This document shows, piece after piece, positions 16,238 to 25,425 of a stretch of 64,000 nucleotides of DNA. Where the stretch lies: NCBI RefSeq assembly GCF_002902905.1, contig NZ_CP026124.1, forward strand, positions 3,906,001 through 3,970,000, in the 5' to 3' direction. This DNA is from Achromobacter sp. AONIH1. Lineage in GTDB: Bacteria; Pseudomonadota; Gammaproteobacteria; Burkholderiales; Burkholderiaceae_B. Position 1 is the first letter of the stretch. Each line of letters begins with the position of its first letter. The position numbers were made by a program, and so were the translations under genes. The notes beneath the pieces are model-generated. The model searched no databases and was not told the origin of the DNA. It saw only the letters and a program-made list of their open reading frames with translations.

Positions 16238-17392
16238 ATGGCCGACGAAAGCGACCTCGAGAAAACCGAAGCCGCCTCTCCCAGGCGCCTGGAAAAGGCG
16301 CGCGAGGAGGGGCAGATCGCGCGTTCCCGGGAACTGGGCACGTTCATGATGCTGGCCGCCGGCGTCGCGGCGATCTGGCTGGGCGGCGGCTCGCTGTACC
16401 GGGGCCTGAGCGGGGTGCTGCGCAACGGCCTGGCCTTCGACCAGCGCGTGCCGCTGGATCCGGGCGTGATGATGGAACAGGCCGTGCAGGGCTTCGGCCA
16501 GGCGCTGATGACCCTGTTGCCGATCTTCGGCCTGCTGGCCGTGATCGCGGTGCTGTCCAGCGTGGTGCTGGGCGGGATCGTGATCTCGGGCAAGCCGCTG
16601 CAACCCAATCTGTCCAAGCTCAGCCCGCTCGCCGGCCTCAAGCGCATGTTTTCCTCGCAGACGGTGGTCGAGCTGGTCAAGGCGCTGGCCAAGGCCCTGC
16701 TGGTGGGCGGCGTGGCGGTCTGGGTGATCTGGCGCTACCACGACGACATGCTGGGCCTCATGCACGTGGCGCCCTCGGCGGCGCTGACGCGCGCGCTGAC
16801 CATCGTCGCCATCTGCTGCGCGCTGATCGTGGCCTCGCTGGCGGTGATCGTCGCGCTGGACGTGCCCTGGCAGATCTGGAGCCACCTGAAGAAGCTGCGC
16901 ATGTCCAAGGAAGACGTGCGCCAGGAACACAAGGAAAGCGAGGGCGACCCGCACGTCAAGGCGCGCATCCGCCAGCAGCAGCGCCAGGCCGCGCGCCGCC
17001 GCATGATGGCCGACGTGCCCAAGGCGGACGTGGTGGTGACCAACCCCACGCACTATGCCGTGGCGCTGCGGTACGACGAATCGAAGAGCGGCGCGCCGCG
17101 CGTGCTGGCCAAGGGCACCGGCCTGATCGCGGCCAAGATCCGCGAGCTGGCGGCCGAACACAAGATTCCCACATTGGAAGCGCCGCCGCTGGCGCGCGCA
17201 TTGCATCAACACGTCGAGCTGGGACAGGAAATCCCGGCCGAGCTGTATACCGCGGTGGCCGAAGTGCTGGCGTGGGTGTTCCAGTTGCGCTCGTGGCGCG
17301 CTGGCTGGGGGACCGAGCCGACCGCGCCGTCCCGCCTGCCTGTGCCGGCCGCGCTGGACCCGCAAGCCAAGACCGCAGCTCAAGGAGTCTAA
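16238..17392 (+). CDS. flhB: Flagellar export switch protein FlhB
   Basis: Export-gate component that changes substrate class from rod/hook to filament. 384 residues: a cytoplasmic N-terminus (DLEKTEAASPRRLEKAREEG), four membrane segments between about 30 and 215, and a cytoplasmic C-domain with the self-cleavage motif NPTH at N269-P270, the same position as in Salmonella. The cleavage residues are intact. A separate FlhB C-domain paralogue is encoded at 55088. flhA follows after 3 bases. Confidence 0.97.
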   Translation: MADESDLEKTEAASPRRLEKAREEGQIARSRELGTFMMLAAGVAAIWLGGGSLYRGLSGVLRNGLAFDQRVPLDPGVMMEQAVQGFGQALMTLLPIFGLLAVIAVLSSVVLGGIVISGKPLQPNLSKLSPLAGLKRMFSSQTVVELVKALAKALLVGGVAVWVIWRYHDDMLGLMHVAPSAALTRALTIVAICCALIVASLAVIVALDVPWQIWSHLKKLRMSKEDVRQEHKESEGDPHVKARIRQQQRQAARRRMMADVPKADVVVTNPTHYAVALRYDESKSGAPRVLAKGTGLIAAKIRELAAEHKIPTLEAPPLARALHQHVELGQEIPAELYTAVAEVLAWVFQLRSWRAGWGTEPTAPSRLPVPAALDPQAKTAAQGV

Positions 17393-17395
17393 GGA

Positions 17396-19516
17396 ATGAG
17401 CGCTCTGCTCTCCATGCTGAAGAACAATGGCGCCGCGCACGCGCGGATCCTGGCCGGCCCCATCCTGATCGTGATGGTGCTGGGCATGATGGTGTTGCCG
17501 CTGCCCACTTTCCTGCTCGACCTGCTGTTCACCTTCAACATCGCGCTGTCGGTGATGATCCTGCTGGTGGCCATGTTCACGCGCAAGCCGCTGGACTTCG
17601 CCGCCTTCCCGGCGGTGCTGCTGTTCGCGACGCTGCTGCGGCTGTCGCTGAACGTGGCCTCGACCCGCGTGGTGCTGCTGCACGGCCATACCGGCCCCGA
17701 CGCGGCGGGCAAGGTGATCGAGGCTTTCGGTCACTTCCTGGTGGGCGGCAACTTCGCGGTCGGGATCATCCTGTTCGTGATCCTGACCATCATCAACTTC
17801 ATCGTCATCACCAAGGGCGCGGGCCGTATCGCCGAAGTCGGCGCGCGCTTCACCCTGGACGCCATGCCCGGCAAGCAGATGGCGATCGACGCCGATCTGA
17901 ACGCCGGCCTGATCGGCGAGGACGAGGCCCGCAAGCGGCGCGCCGAGGTGTCGCAGGAATCGGACTTCTTCGGTTCCATGGACGGCGCCAGCAAGTTCGT
18001 GCGCGGCGACGCCATCGCCGGCCTGCTGATCATGGCCATCAACATCATCGGCGGCCTGATCGTGGGCGTGGCCCAGCACGACATGTCGATGAGCGATTCG
18101 GCCCGCGTCTACACGCTGCTGACGATCGGCGACGGCCTGGTGGCCCAGATCCCGGCGCTGGTGATCTCGACCGCTGCTGGCGTGGTGGTGTCGCGCGTGT
18201 CCACGGACCAGGACATCGGCCAGCAGATGATCAGCCAGCTGTTCTCCAACCCCAGCGTGATGTTCCTGACCGCGGGCATCATCGGCATCATGGGGCTGAT
18301 CCCGAACATGCCGCACATCGCCTTCCTGACGCTGGCCGGTGGCCTGGCGTGGGGCGGCTGGGCGCTGAACAAGCGCCGCAAGGCCGCCGAGGAAGCCGCG
18401 CGCGAGGTGCCGCCGCAGGCGGTGTCGCAGGCGCAGGCCGCGGCCGCCGAGGCCAGTTGGGACGACGTGTCCATGGTGGACCAGCTGGGGCTGGAGGTGG
18501 GCTACCGGCTGATTCCGCTGGTCGACCACGCGCAGAACGGCGAGCTGCTGCACCGCATCCGCAGCCTGCGCAAGAAATTTGCCCAGGACGTGGGCTTCCT
18601 GCCGCCCGTGGTCCATATCCGCGACAACCTCGAACTCAAGCCCAACGACTACCGCATCCTGCTGTCTGGCGTGGAAGTGGGCCATGGCGTGGCCATGCCC
18701 GGCCAATGGCTGGCGATCGACCCGGGCGGCGTGACCATGCAGATCAAGGGCACGCCCACCACCGACCCGGCCTTCGGCCTGCCGGCGCTGTGGATCGACG
18801 GCGCTCTTCGCGACCAGGCGCAGGTGGCCGGCTACACGGTGGTGGATGCCGGCACGGTCGTGGCCACCCATCTGAACCACCTGATGCACCGCCACGGCTC
18901 CAGCCTGCTCGGCCGCCAGGAAGTGCAGCAGTTGCTCGAACGCATCGGCCGCGACTCGCCCAAGCTGGTCGAGGACCTGGTGCCCAAGACGCTGTCGCTC
19001 ACGGCGCTGCAGAAGGTGCTGCAGGGCCTGCTGGCGGAAGAAGTGCCGATCCGCGATATGCGCACCATCATCGATACGCTGTCCGAGCATGGCCCGCGCC
19101 TTGCCGCGCTGGCGGCCGCCACCGGTGGCCAGCCCGACATCCAGGAACTGATCGCGCTGACCCGCCGCTCGCTGGGTCGCGCCATCACGCAGCAATGGTT
19201 CCCCGGCGAGGGCGAGCTGCGCGTGATCGGTCTGGACGTCAAGCTGGAACGGGTGCTGGCGCAGGCGCTGACCACCAGCGGCGGCCTGGAGCCGGGCCTG
19301 GCCGACACCTTGCTGCGCGAGACGCATGCGGCGCTGGAGCGCCAGGAGTCGCAAGGCAACGCGCCGGTGCTGCTGGTGTCGCCGGTCCTGCGCGCGCCTT
19401 TGTCGCGCTTCCTGCGGCACCACCTGCCGCAGCTGGGCGTTTTGTCGAATACGGAAATACCGGATGAGCGCATGGTCCGCGTGACGGCGCTCATCGGCGG
19501 AGGTAACGGGGCATGA
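17396..19516 (+). CDS. flhA: Flagellar export gate protein FlhA
   Basis: Ion-driven export gate; its cytoplasmic ring docks chaperone-substrate pairs. 706 residues: eight membrane helices in the first ~330 residues with the FHIPEP-family signature region (RLSLNVASTRVVLLHGH), then the large cytoplasmic domain from about 350 (YRLIPLVDHAQNGELLHRIR to the end). The stop overlaps the flhF start by 4 bases (ATGA), implying translational coupling. Confidence 0.97.
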   Translation: MSALLSMLKNNGAAHARILAGPILIVMVLGMMVLPLPTFLLDLLFTFNIALSVMILLVAMFTRKPLDFAAFPAVLLFATLLRLSLNVASTRVVLLHGHTGPDAAGKVIEAFGHFLVGGNFAVGIILFVILTIINFIVITKGAGRIAEVGARFTLDAMPGKQMAIDADLNAGLIGEDEARKRRAEVSQESDFFGSMDGASKFVRGDAIAGLLIMAINIIGGLIVGVAQHDMSMSDSARVYTLLTIGDGLVAQIPALVISTAAGVVVSRVSTDQDIGQQMISQLFSNPSVMFLTAGIIGIMGLIPNMPHIAFLTLAGGLAWGGWALNKRRKAAEEAAREVPPQAVSQAQAAAAEASWDDVSMVDQLGLEVGYRLIPLVDHAQNGELLHRIRSLRKKFAQDVGFLPPVVHIRDNLELKPNDYRILLSGVEVGHGVAMPGQWLAIDPGGVTMQIKGTPTTDPAFGLPALWIDGALRDQAQVAGYTVVDAGTVVATHLNHLMHRHGSSLLGRQEVQQLLERIGRDSPKLVEDLVPKTLSLTALQKVLQGLLAEEVPIRDMRTIIDTLSEHGPRLAALAAATGGQPDIQELIALTRRSLGRAITQQWFPGEGELRVIGLDVKLERVLAQALTTSGGLEPGLADTLLRETHAALERQESQGNAPVLLVSPVLRAPLSRFLRHHLPQLGVLSNTEIPDERMVRVTALIGGGNGA

Positions 19517-22488
19517 AGATAAGCCGTTTTTTCGGGCTGAACAGCCGTGACGTGATGCGCCAGGTGCGCCAGGTGCTGGGGCCGGACGCGCTGATCGTGT
19601 CGAACCGCAGCGTCGACGGCGGCATCGAGGTGCTGGCGACCGTGGACGGCGCCTTCGACGAGGCCGCCGGACAGGCGCAGCAGCCGCCGCAACAGCACGC
19701 GTCGCAACAGGCGCCTCAACCGGCCACGCATCACGCGCCCTATCAGGAGCAGACGCCCGCCGTCATGCCGCCGACGGCCTATCCGGCGCCGTCGCGCCCG
19801 ATCGCCGCCTACCAGTCGGCCTATGCCGCGTCGGCACTGCCGGAAGACGAGGACGAGGCGGGCATGATGCCGGCGTCCGCGCCCGCCGCGCCGGTGCGCG
19901 TGGAAATTCCGCCGCTGCCGTCCGCCGCGCCGGTGCGGATGGAGATGCCGCCCTTGGCGCCAGCCGCGCCGGTGCGCATGGAAATGCCGCCATTGCAGGC
20001 GGCGCCCCAGGCCCGCGCGCCCGCCATGCCCGCGGTGCCGCCAGTGGCGCCTCAAGGCTACGCGCGGCCTCCGGCGCCGCAGCAGCAGCCCATGCCGCAG
20101 CAACACGCCGCGCCGCAGCCGCCGGCGACGCCGCCCGCGTATCGGGCCGCGCCGCAAGCCTACGCACAACCGGCCGCGCAACCCGCGGCCAGGCCGCCGG
20201 TCGCGCCCGCTGCGCCGGCCGCGCCCATGCACGCGGCTCAGCCCGCGCCGCAACCGCCCGCCGCGCCGATGCCGCAGGCTCCCCGGCCGCCCGCCGCGCC
20301 CATGGCGCGCATGCCCGATGCGCCGATGCCGCAGGGACTGGCGTTGCCGCCGGGGACCTTGCCCGCCGACACGGCCGCCGGCCTGCAGAATGCGATCAGC
20401 GCCTTGCGCGGCGCGCTGGAAAGCCGCATGGACGGCCTGCTCTGGGGCGGCCGCCAGGGGCCCGGCCGCGAGCCGGCCGGCGCGGCGCTGTTCCGTAGTC
20501 TGTTGGACGCGGGTTTCAGCACCAAGCTGGTCCGCACGCTGGTCGAGCGCATGCCCGAGGGGCTGGACGCCGACGCCGCGCTGGCCTGGGCGCGCAACGA
20601 ACTGGTCACGCACCTGCCGGTGCTGGGCTCGGAGGATACGTTCCTGAGCGGAGGCGTGTATGCGCTGGTCGGTCCCACCGGCGTGGGCAAGACCACCACC
20701 CTGGCGAAGCTGGCCGCGCGCTGCGTCGCGCGCGAGGGCCGCGACCAGGTCGCCATGCTGACGACGGACAATTTCCGGATCGGCGCGCTGGAGCAGTTGC
20801 AGATCTACGGCCGCCTCATGGGCGTGCCCACGCATTCGGTGCGCGACGCCGGCGAGCTGCGTCGCCTGCTGGCCGAGCTGGGCAGCCGCAAGATCGTGCT
20901 GATCGACACCACCGGCATCAGCCAGCGCGATCGCCACGTGGCCGAGCAGGCCGCGATGCTGTGCGACGCCGGCAAGACGGTGCGCCGCCTGCTGGTGCTC
21001 AACGCCGCCAGCCAGGGCGACACGCTGGACGAGGTGGCGCACGCCTACCGCAATGGCGTGGGCGAGGACGTGGCCGGCTGCATCATCACCAAGCTGGACG
21101 AAGCCTCGCGCCTGGGCGCGGCGCTGGACACGGCCATCCGCCACCGTCTGCCGATCCATTACATGTCGGTCGGCCAGAAGGTGCCCGAGCACCTGGAGCT
21201 GGCGCGCCCCGACGCGTTGATCGACCGCGCCTTCGCCATGGTGGAGCGCGCTCGCGCGCTCTACACCCCGAGCGAGGCGGACCTGGCGTCGCTGTGGTCC
21301 TCGGCCAAGGAAACGCCGGCCGTCGACCCGGCGCGGCGTCGGCAGTTGCTGGCCTCGGCCATCCTGCGGCCGCAGGGCGGGGCCGCGGCGGTGGAGGCGG
21401 CGCAGAATCTGGACGACACGCTGAACTGGCTGGACAGCGATCTGGCCTGCGCCCGGGCGCGCGCGTCCTGGCGCGAGTATGTCAGCGACGGCGCGGGTTC
21501 CAGCCTGTCGGCCCTGGCCGACGAGCCGCTGGCGATGGCGCGGCGCGAATTCTCCGCCGTCTGCGGGCGGCATCTGCTGGTGATGCACGGCAAGGTCGGC
21601 ATGAAGGGCGACAACCTGCCGGGAGGCACGCTGCTGGGTTCCATGCTGATGAGCGATCGGGGCGCCGCGCTGGCTGCGCCGGCGCAGCAGCTGGCGCTGG
21701 CCCACGGCATGCTGTCCTCGTTCGCGCCGGGCGCGGCCGCGCAGCCGGATCCGGCCGCGGCGCTGGAGGCGCGCGTGCGCTGGCTGGGCGGGCAGCTGGG
21801 CCAGGTGCCGCTGGTGCACATGCTGGAGGCGGGCACCTCGGCGCTCTGGTCGGCGCTCACGGAACAGGGCGTGTCCTGGGTGGCTCGCAGTCCGGGCGGC
21901 CTGCGCGTGATCCAGGACGAGTGTCCGACCAATCTGAATGCCGTGGGCAAGAGTGTGGGCTATCTGCCGGTCGGGCAGCCCGGCGACATGCCGGGCCTGC
22001 GTCCGGTGGCCGGCGGCCGCGCGGCGCCGCTGGCGCTCTGGGCCTCGGGCACCGAGATCGGGTTGCCGGGCCGGGCCGGCGAATCTGCGATGCGACTGGT
22101 GTGCGCGCGCTTGATCGATACGGTCAGCGGCGAGGTGGTGGCGCAGTTCTTCGGCCTGACCAATCTGCCGGCTTCGCAGGCCGATGCCGGCACGGTCGCG
22201 CGGTGGCTGGTGCTGCAGGACGAGGCCAAGGCCGGTTTCCGCTACATGGCCAATGCCTGGCAGGCCTTGCCGGCCGTCGATGGCGCCCATGCGCTGGCGC
22301 GCCAGGCCTTGATGGCCGGCCAATTGGCCGCCGCCTGCTGGCAGTTGGCGCATTCGCCGGCGGCGGAGGTGGTCAGGGGGCCCTTGTCGGGCGTGGCGGG
22401 CGTGGATCGCGTCAAGCTGACCGGCCGCATGCTGCCGGTGGCGCTCCTGAAGATGTACGCGATGCTGGAGATGGCCGACGGCGGCTGA
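19513..22488 (+). CDS. flhF: SRP-family GTPase FlhF, oversized with novel C-terminal extension
   Basis: FlhF is a signal-recognition-particle-type GTPase that sets where and how many flagella are built. This one has 991 residues against roughly 350-500 for most family members. Residues 1-50 match the FlhF N-terminus (MKISRFFGLNSRDVMRQVRQ); about 50-290 is low-complexity Pro/Ala/Gln with a 13-residue tandem repeat; about 290-590 is the N and G domain with P-loop GPTGVGKTTT near residue 386, a DTTGISQRD-type G3 and TKLDEAS G4. The remaining ~390 residues (from SLWSSAKETPAVD) do not match any domain I recognise. There is no flhG/fleN next to it or anywhere in the window. Confidence 0.93.
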   Translation: MKISRFFGLNSRDVMRQVRQVLGPDALIVSNRSVDGGIEVLATVDGAFDEAAGQAQQPPQQHASQQAPQPATHHAPYQEQTPAVMPPTAYPAPSRPIAAYQSAYAASALPEDEDEAGMMPASAPAAPVRVEIPPLPSAAPVRMEMPPLAPAAPVRMEMPPLQAAPQARAPAMPAVPPVAPQGYARPPAPQQQPMPQQHAAPQPPATPPAYRAAPQAYAQPAAQPAARPPVAPAAPAAPMHAAQPAPQPPAAPMPQAPRPPAAPMARMPDAPMPQGLALPPGTLPADTAAGLQNAISALRGALESRMDGLLWGGRQGPGREPAGAALFRSLLDAGFSTKLVRTLVERMPEGLDADAALAWARNELVTHLPVLGSEDTFLSGGVYALVGPTGVGKTTTLAKLAARCVAREGRDQVAMLTTDNFRIGALEQLQIYGRLMGVPTHSVRDAGELRRLLAELGSRKIVLIDTTGISQRDRHVAEQAAMLCDAGKTVRRLLVLNAASQGDTLDEVAHAYRNGVGEDVAGCIITKLDEASRLGAALDTAIRHRLPIHYMSVGQKVPEHLELARPDALIDRAFAMVERARALYTPSEADLASLWSSAKETPAVDPARRRQLLASAILRPQGGAAAVEAAQNLDDTLNWLDSDLACARARASWREYVSDGAGSSLSALADEPLAMARREFSAVCGRHLLVMHGKVGMKGDNLPGGTLLGSMLMSDRGAALAAPAQQLALAHGMLSSFAPGAAAQPDPAAALEARVRWLGGQLGQVPLVHMLEAGTSALWSALTEQGVSWVARSPGGLRVIQDECPTNLNAVGKSVGYLPVGQPGDMPGLRPVAGGRAAPLALWASGTEIGLPGRAGESAMRLVCARLIDTVSGEVVAQFFGLTNLPASQADAGTVARWLVLQDEAKAGFRYMANAWQALPAVDGAHALARQALMAGQLAAACWQLAHSPAAEVVRGPLSGVAGVDRVKLTGRMLPVALLKMYAMLEMADGG
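19888..20004 (+). repeat. Three tandem 39-bp repeats inside flhF
   Basis: Three in-frame copies of a 13-residue unit, APVR(V/M)E(I/M)PPL plus three variable residues, at 19888, 19927 and 19966. They form part of the Pro/Ala-rich linker before the GTPase domain. Copy number could vary between strains. Confidence 0.85.
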
Positions 22489-22544
22489 GGCGCGCCGTTG
22501 GCAATGAGGCAGGGAAAAAGGAAGGGGTGCGTCGCTCCCGGCGT

Positions 22545-23024
22545 TCAGCCGGCGACGATGGGCTTGCGGCCCGGGGCGCTGCGCGTGCCGCGGCCCTGGG
22601 CGTCGTAGGTCGAGGTGCTGGCCGGCCCGCCGCCCAGTCCGCGCAGCGCGTCCAGCGACTGCTGGGTATAGCGCAGGTGCACGTCGATCAGGGCGCCATT
22701 GCGCAGATTGATTTCATTGGCGGACTCCGACTTGCTCAGCAGGGCCTGCCATACGCCCGCCAGTTGCGGGTGCTGCGCGGCGGCCTGCTCGGTGCCGGCA
22801 TGGCCTGCGGGCAGGCCGATCTCGGCCAGCAAGGCATCGCGCGTCTGGCTCAATTCCACCAGTTTGTGGGCGATGCCGCTCTTGCGCTCGGTGATGTCAT
22901 GCAGCGCGTCGATGTCTCCAGGACCCACCAGCACCTCGGTTTCAGCCTCCAGGATGGCGGCGAACTCGGTGATCAATGCGTCTTCCTGCTTCATGCAGGC
23001 TTGCAGGGATTCGACGGTGCTCAT
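22545..23024 (-). CDS. flgN: Flagellar export chaperone FlgN
   Basis: Chaperone for hook-filament junction proteins FlgK and FlgL. 159 residues, mostly helical at the N-terminus (ESLQACMKQEDALITEFAAI) with the chaperone coiled coil, and a flexible, Gly/Arg-rich tail. It lies 31 bases after flgM on the same strand and shares its sigma-28 promoter. It converges with flhF. Confidence 0.92.
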   Translation of the reverse strand: MSTVESLQACMKQEDALITEFAAILEAETEVLVGPGDIDALHDITERKSGIAHKLVELSQTRDALLAEIGLPAGHAGTEQAAAQHPQLAGVWQALLSKSESANEINLRNGALIDVHLRYTQQSLDALRGLGGGPASTSTYDAQGRGTRSAPGRKPIVAG

Positions 23025-23055
23025 GATGTCAGGATGGCGGACGTGAAGAGAGAGG

Positions 23056-23349
23056 CTATTTCAGCAGGTCGCGGGCGCTGGCGATCAGGCTGTCGGCGAT
23101 GCGGCCTGTGTCGATCTTCAGCTGTCCCGACGCGATGGCGGCGCGAATGGAGGCCACGCGTTCGACGTTGATGTCATTCGATCCTTCCTGCAGCGCGAGC
23201 AGCTTGCGCGACGCCGAGCTGAGCGCGACTTGCGAGCTGCTGGCGCTGCCGCCGGCAACGGCGCCGTAGGCCTGCGCGGCCGCGGATTCGGGGCGGGCGC
23301 CGACGGCGTCGGCCGAAATGGGCCGGTTGGTGGTCGAGTTGATTTTCAA
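23056..23349 (-). CDS. flgM: Anti-sigma-28 factor FlgM
   Basis: Binds and holds FliA until it is secreted through the completed hook. 97 residues: a disordered Ala/Ser-rich N-half and a C-terminal sigma-binding part with the family signature NDINVERVASIRAAIASGQL and the ending DTGRIADSLIASARDLL. It has a near-consensus sigma-28 promoter, giving the usual FliA–FlgM feedback loop. Confidence 0.96.
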   Translation of the reverse strand: MKINSTTNRPISADAVGARPESAAAQAYGAVAGGSASSSQVALSSASRKLLALQEGSNDINVERVASIRAAIASGQLKIDTGRIADSLIASARDLLK

Positions 23350-23408
23350 GATGATCTCCGCAGGGCGTCCCGGGTCGATTCGCGACGGTTCCGCCTACTC
23401 ATGCCTCT

Positions 23409-23435
23409 GTAACGACAGGGCCGGAAGGAACTTTA
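23409..23435 (-). promoter_or_regulatory. Sigma-28 promoter of flgMN
   Basis: On the minus strand: TAAAGTTC, 11 bases, GTCGTTAC. Seven of eight bases match in the -35 box, the spacing is exact, and the -10 is partly degenerate. It ends about 60 bases before the flgM start. Confidence 0.7.
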
Positions 23436-23489
23436 GGGTAGCCGGCCCGCCGGCGCAACGCGATATGTAACATTCCCTGCAATCCTTGC

Positions 23490-24203
23490 CTACAAGTGCA
23501 TTTCAACCAGCCCGGCATTGCGGACCACGCCGCTGACCACCTGCCCGCTGGGCATCCGCACCTGCACGGTGGCGCCCGGCGCGGCGTTGTCCAGCGCCTG
23601 GCCCTCGCTGCTGACCATGAAACCCTTGCCGACGGCGTTGATCCGCACGTTGCTGCCGCGCACCACGGACTGGGCGTTGCGCAGGGCGGCGCCCTTGATC
23701 GGCTGGCCGGCGGTGATCCGATAGGCCGCCGTCATGCCGGCCACCGTGTCCGGGTCGGTGATCGCGCCCGGGGGCAGGGCGACCAGGTCGCCGTCGCGCG
23801 GCGCCAGGTCGGCCGGGGTCAATGCCTGGCCGGCCGCGATGGTGCGCGAGGCGACGTAGTATTGGCCCGGCACGCTGACGCTGGCCTGGACATAGGCGGT
23901 CCAGGCTTTGGGCGCGGTGCAGCGGATGCCCACGGTCATCCGGGAGCGCGGCTTCATGCCGGACGGCAAAAACGGGGACATGGCATCGCAAGGCGTCAGG
24001 CGCTCGTTGCGGGGCGGGTCGATGGTGATGGACGGCTGGCCGGGCAGGGCCGAGAGCTGCTCCCGCAGATACGACAGCGCGGTTGCCGCGATCGCCTCGG
24101 GCGCCTGGAAGGCCGCTTCCTGTGCCTGGACCACGGCCATGGACCCCGGCAGCAGCAGGCCGAGGGTGAGCGCATGGGCGGCGAGGCGGGAGCGAGTCGT
24201 CAT
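23490..24203 (-). CDS. flgA: P-ring assembly chaperone FlgA
   Basis: Periplasmic protein that helps FlgI build the P ring. 237 residues from ATG 24203; an in-frame start 33 bases further up would put extra residues before the signal peptide and is less likely. Signal peptide (TRSRLAAHALTLGLLLPGS, cleavage near VQAQE), then an SAF-type domain in the second half (VASRTIAAGQALTPADLAPR) ending GVVRNAGLVEMHL. It is divergent from flgB, and 140 bases separate its stop from the flgM start. Confidence 0.95.
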   Translation of the reverse strand: MTTRSRLAAHALTLGLLLPGSMAVVQAQEAAFQAPEAIAATALSYLREQLSALPGQPSITIDPPRNERLTPCDAMSPFLPSGMKPRSRMTVGIRCTAPKAWTAYVQASVSVPGQYYVASRTIAAGQALTPADLAPRDGDLVALPPGAITDPDTVAGMTAAYRITAGQPIKGAALRNAQSVVRGSNVRINAVGKGFMVSSEGQALDNAAPGATVQVRMPSGQVVSGVVRNAGLVEMHL

Positions 24204-24242
24204 GGGCACATTGTAGAGGCGGGCCTCGCCGGGCAATACGTG

Positions 24243-24302
24243 AATTGCGTGAGAAATGGCGGGTTATTTGGCTGATTGTGGCGGCCAGCCCGACCCTATG
24301 AT
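24243..24302 (+). promoter_or_regulatory. Candidate FlhDC box and promoter of the flgB operon
   Basis: AATTGCGTGAGAAATGGCG (24243-24261) resembles the left arm of the FlhDC box and is followed at once by TTATTTGGCTGATT (24264-24277), which resembles the inverted arm. TATGAT at 24297-24302 is a plausible -10, leaving an 85-base leader. The spacing between arms is shorter than in E. coli, so this is tentative. Confidence 0.4.
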
Positions 24303-24387
24303 GCCGTCATCCAATGGGATAAAGGCCCGTGCCTCGTCCCTGGCTGTTTTCAGATCCGTACCGCCACGCACTCCACAAGGCACTCCG

Positions 24388-24795
24388 ATGCTAGACAGGC
24401 TCAACGAGGATTTCCGCTTCTTCCAGCAATCGCTGTCGCTGCGCGCGCAGCGACAGGAAGTGCTGTCCTCCAACATCGCCAACGCCGATACGCCGAACTA
24501 CAAGGCGCGCGACTTCGACTTCCGCACGGCGATGCAGACCGCCATGGAAGGCAGCAAGCGCCTGGCCGACACCTCGCTGACGCTGACCTCGGCCCGTCAC
24601 ATTCCGGCCAAGGCTGTCTCGCAGGGTCCGACCGACCTGCTGTACCGGCTGCCTTATCAGCCCAGCATGGACGGCAACACCGTGGAAATGGACGTGGAGC
24701 GCGTGCAGTTCGCCGACAACACCTTGCACTACCAAAGCAGCATGCAGATCCTGTCCAGCCGCATCAAGGGCATGATGGCCGCCATTCAAGACTAG
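24388..24795 (+). CDS. flgB: Flagellar proximal rod protein FlgB
   Basis: Rod subunit next to the MS ring. 135 residues from ATG 24388 (MLDRLNEDFRFFQQSLSLRA); a longer in-frame reading would add 44 residues with no family similarity. The conserved rod motif SSNIANADTPNYKARDFDF is present. First gene of the flgB-to-flgL run. A dispersed repeat element follows 7 bases after the stop. Confidence 0.95.
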   Translation: MLDRLNEDFRFFQQSLSLRAQRQEVLSSNIANADTPNYKARDFDFRTAMQTAMEGSKRLADTSLTLTSARHIPAKAVSQGPTDLLYRLPYQPSMDGNTVEMDVERVQFADNTLHYQSSMQILSSRIKGMMAAIQD

Positions 24796-24802
24796 GGGTG
24801 AA

Positions 24803-24882
24803 GCCCACCCCCGAAGCGCTTCGCGCTTCCCCCTCCAGGGGGCACCACGGCGGACCGGCAAAGCCGGCACCGCGTGGCCTGG
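24803..24882 (+). repeat. Dispersed intergenic hairpin repeat, copy 1
   Basis: An element of about 80 bases starting AGCCCACCCCCGAAGCG and made of three hairpins: GAAGCGC/GCGCTTC, CCCCCT/AGGGGG, and ACCGGC/GCCGG(C). Sense orientation, directly after the flgB stop. The same unit occurs five more times in the window. Confidence 0.9.
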
Positions 24883-24951
24883 ATGGAGCGAGACCTGTGA
24901 TGTATGTCGCGGGTATGTTGGTCTACTGATTTATTAAGGGAGCATTGGGCA

Positions 24952-25371
24952 ATGTCCTTGCTGAGCATTTTCAACATCGCCGGTTCGGCGCTCAACGCGC
25001 AGTCGCAGCGCATGAACGTGGCCGCCAGCAATATGGCCAACGCCGACAGCGTCGTCGGTCCCGACGGCCAGCCGTACCGCGCCCGCCAGGTCGTGTTTCA
25101 GGTCGATCCGGCGCCGAACCAGGCGCTGGGGCAGGAAATCGGCGGCGTGCGCGTGGCTGGCGTGGTCCAGGACCCGTCGCCGCTCAAGATGGTCTACGAC
25201 CCCAAGCATCCGATGGCCAATCCGCAGGGCTACGTCAGCATGCCCAACGTGGATCCGGTGGCCGAGACGGTGAACATGATCGCGGCGTCGCGTTCCTATC
25301 AGGCCAACGTGGAGGTGCTCAACACCGCCAAGAGCCTGATGCAGAAAACGCTGACCATCGGCCAATCCTGA
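24952..25371 (+). CDS. flgC: Flagellar proximal rod protein FlgC
   Basis: Rod subunit of 139 residues. ATG 24952 with an AAGGGAG site 10 bases upstream. It carries the rod/hook N-terminal motif [13 protein letters not shown] and the C-terminal [20 protein letters not shown] typical of axial proteins. It is separated from flgB by the repeat element. Confidence 0.96.
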   Translation: MSLLSIFNIAGSALNAQSQRMNVAASNMANADSVVGPDGQPYRARQVVFQVDPAPNQALGQEIGGVRVAGVVQDPSPLKMVYDPKHPMANPQGYVSMPNVDPVAETVNMIAASRSYQANVEVLNTAKSLMQKTLTIGQS

Positions 25372-25425
25372 TCCCCCATTTCCGCGCGCCGCGCCGCCCG
25401 CGCGGGATAACCAGAGAACGAGTTC

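Noticed and set aside
15992..22353. Long open frames antisense to flhB, flhA and flhF (over 1100 codons each)
   Set aside because: Same GC artefact; compositional bias (His, Gln, Arg), no motifs, no ribosome site, and complete overlap with strongly supported genes.
22489..22544. Terminator between convergent flhF and flgN
   Set aside because: Only 56 bases with no convincing stem.
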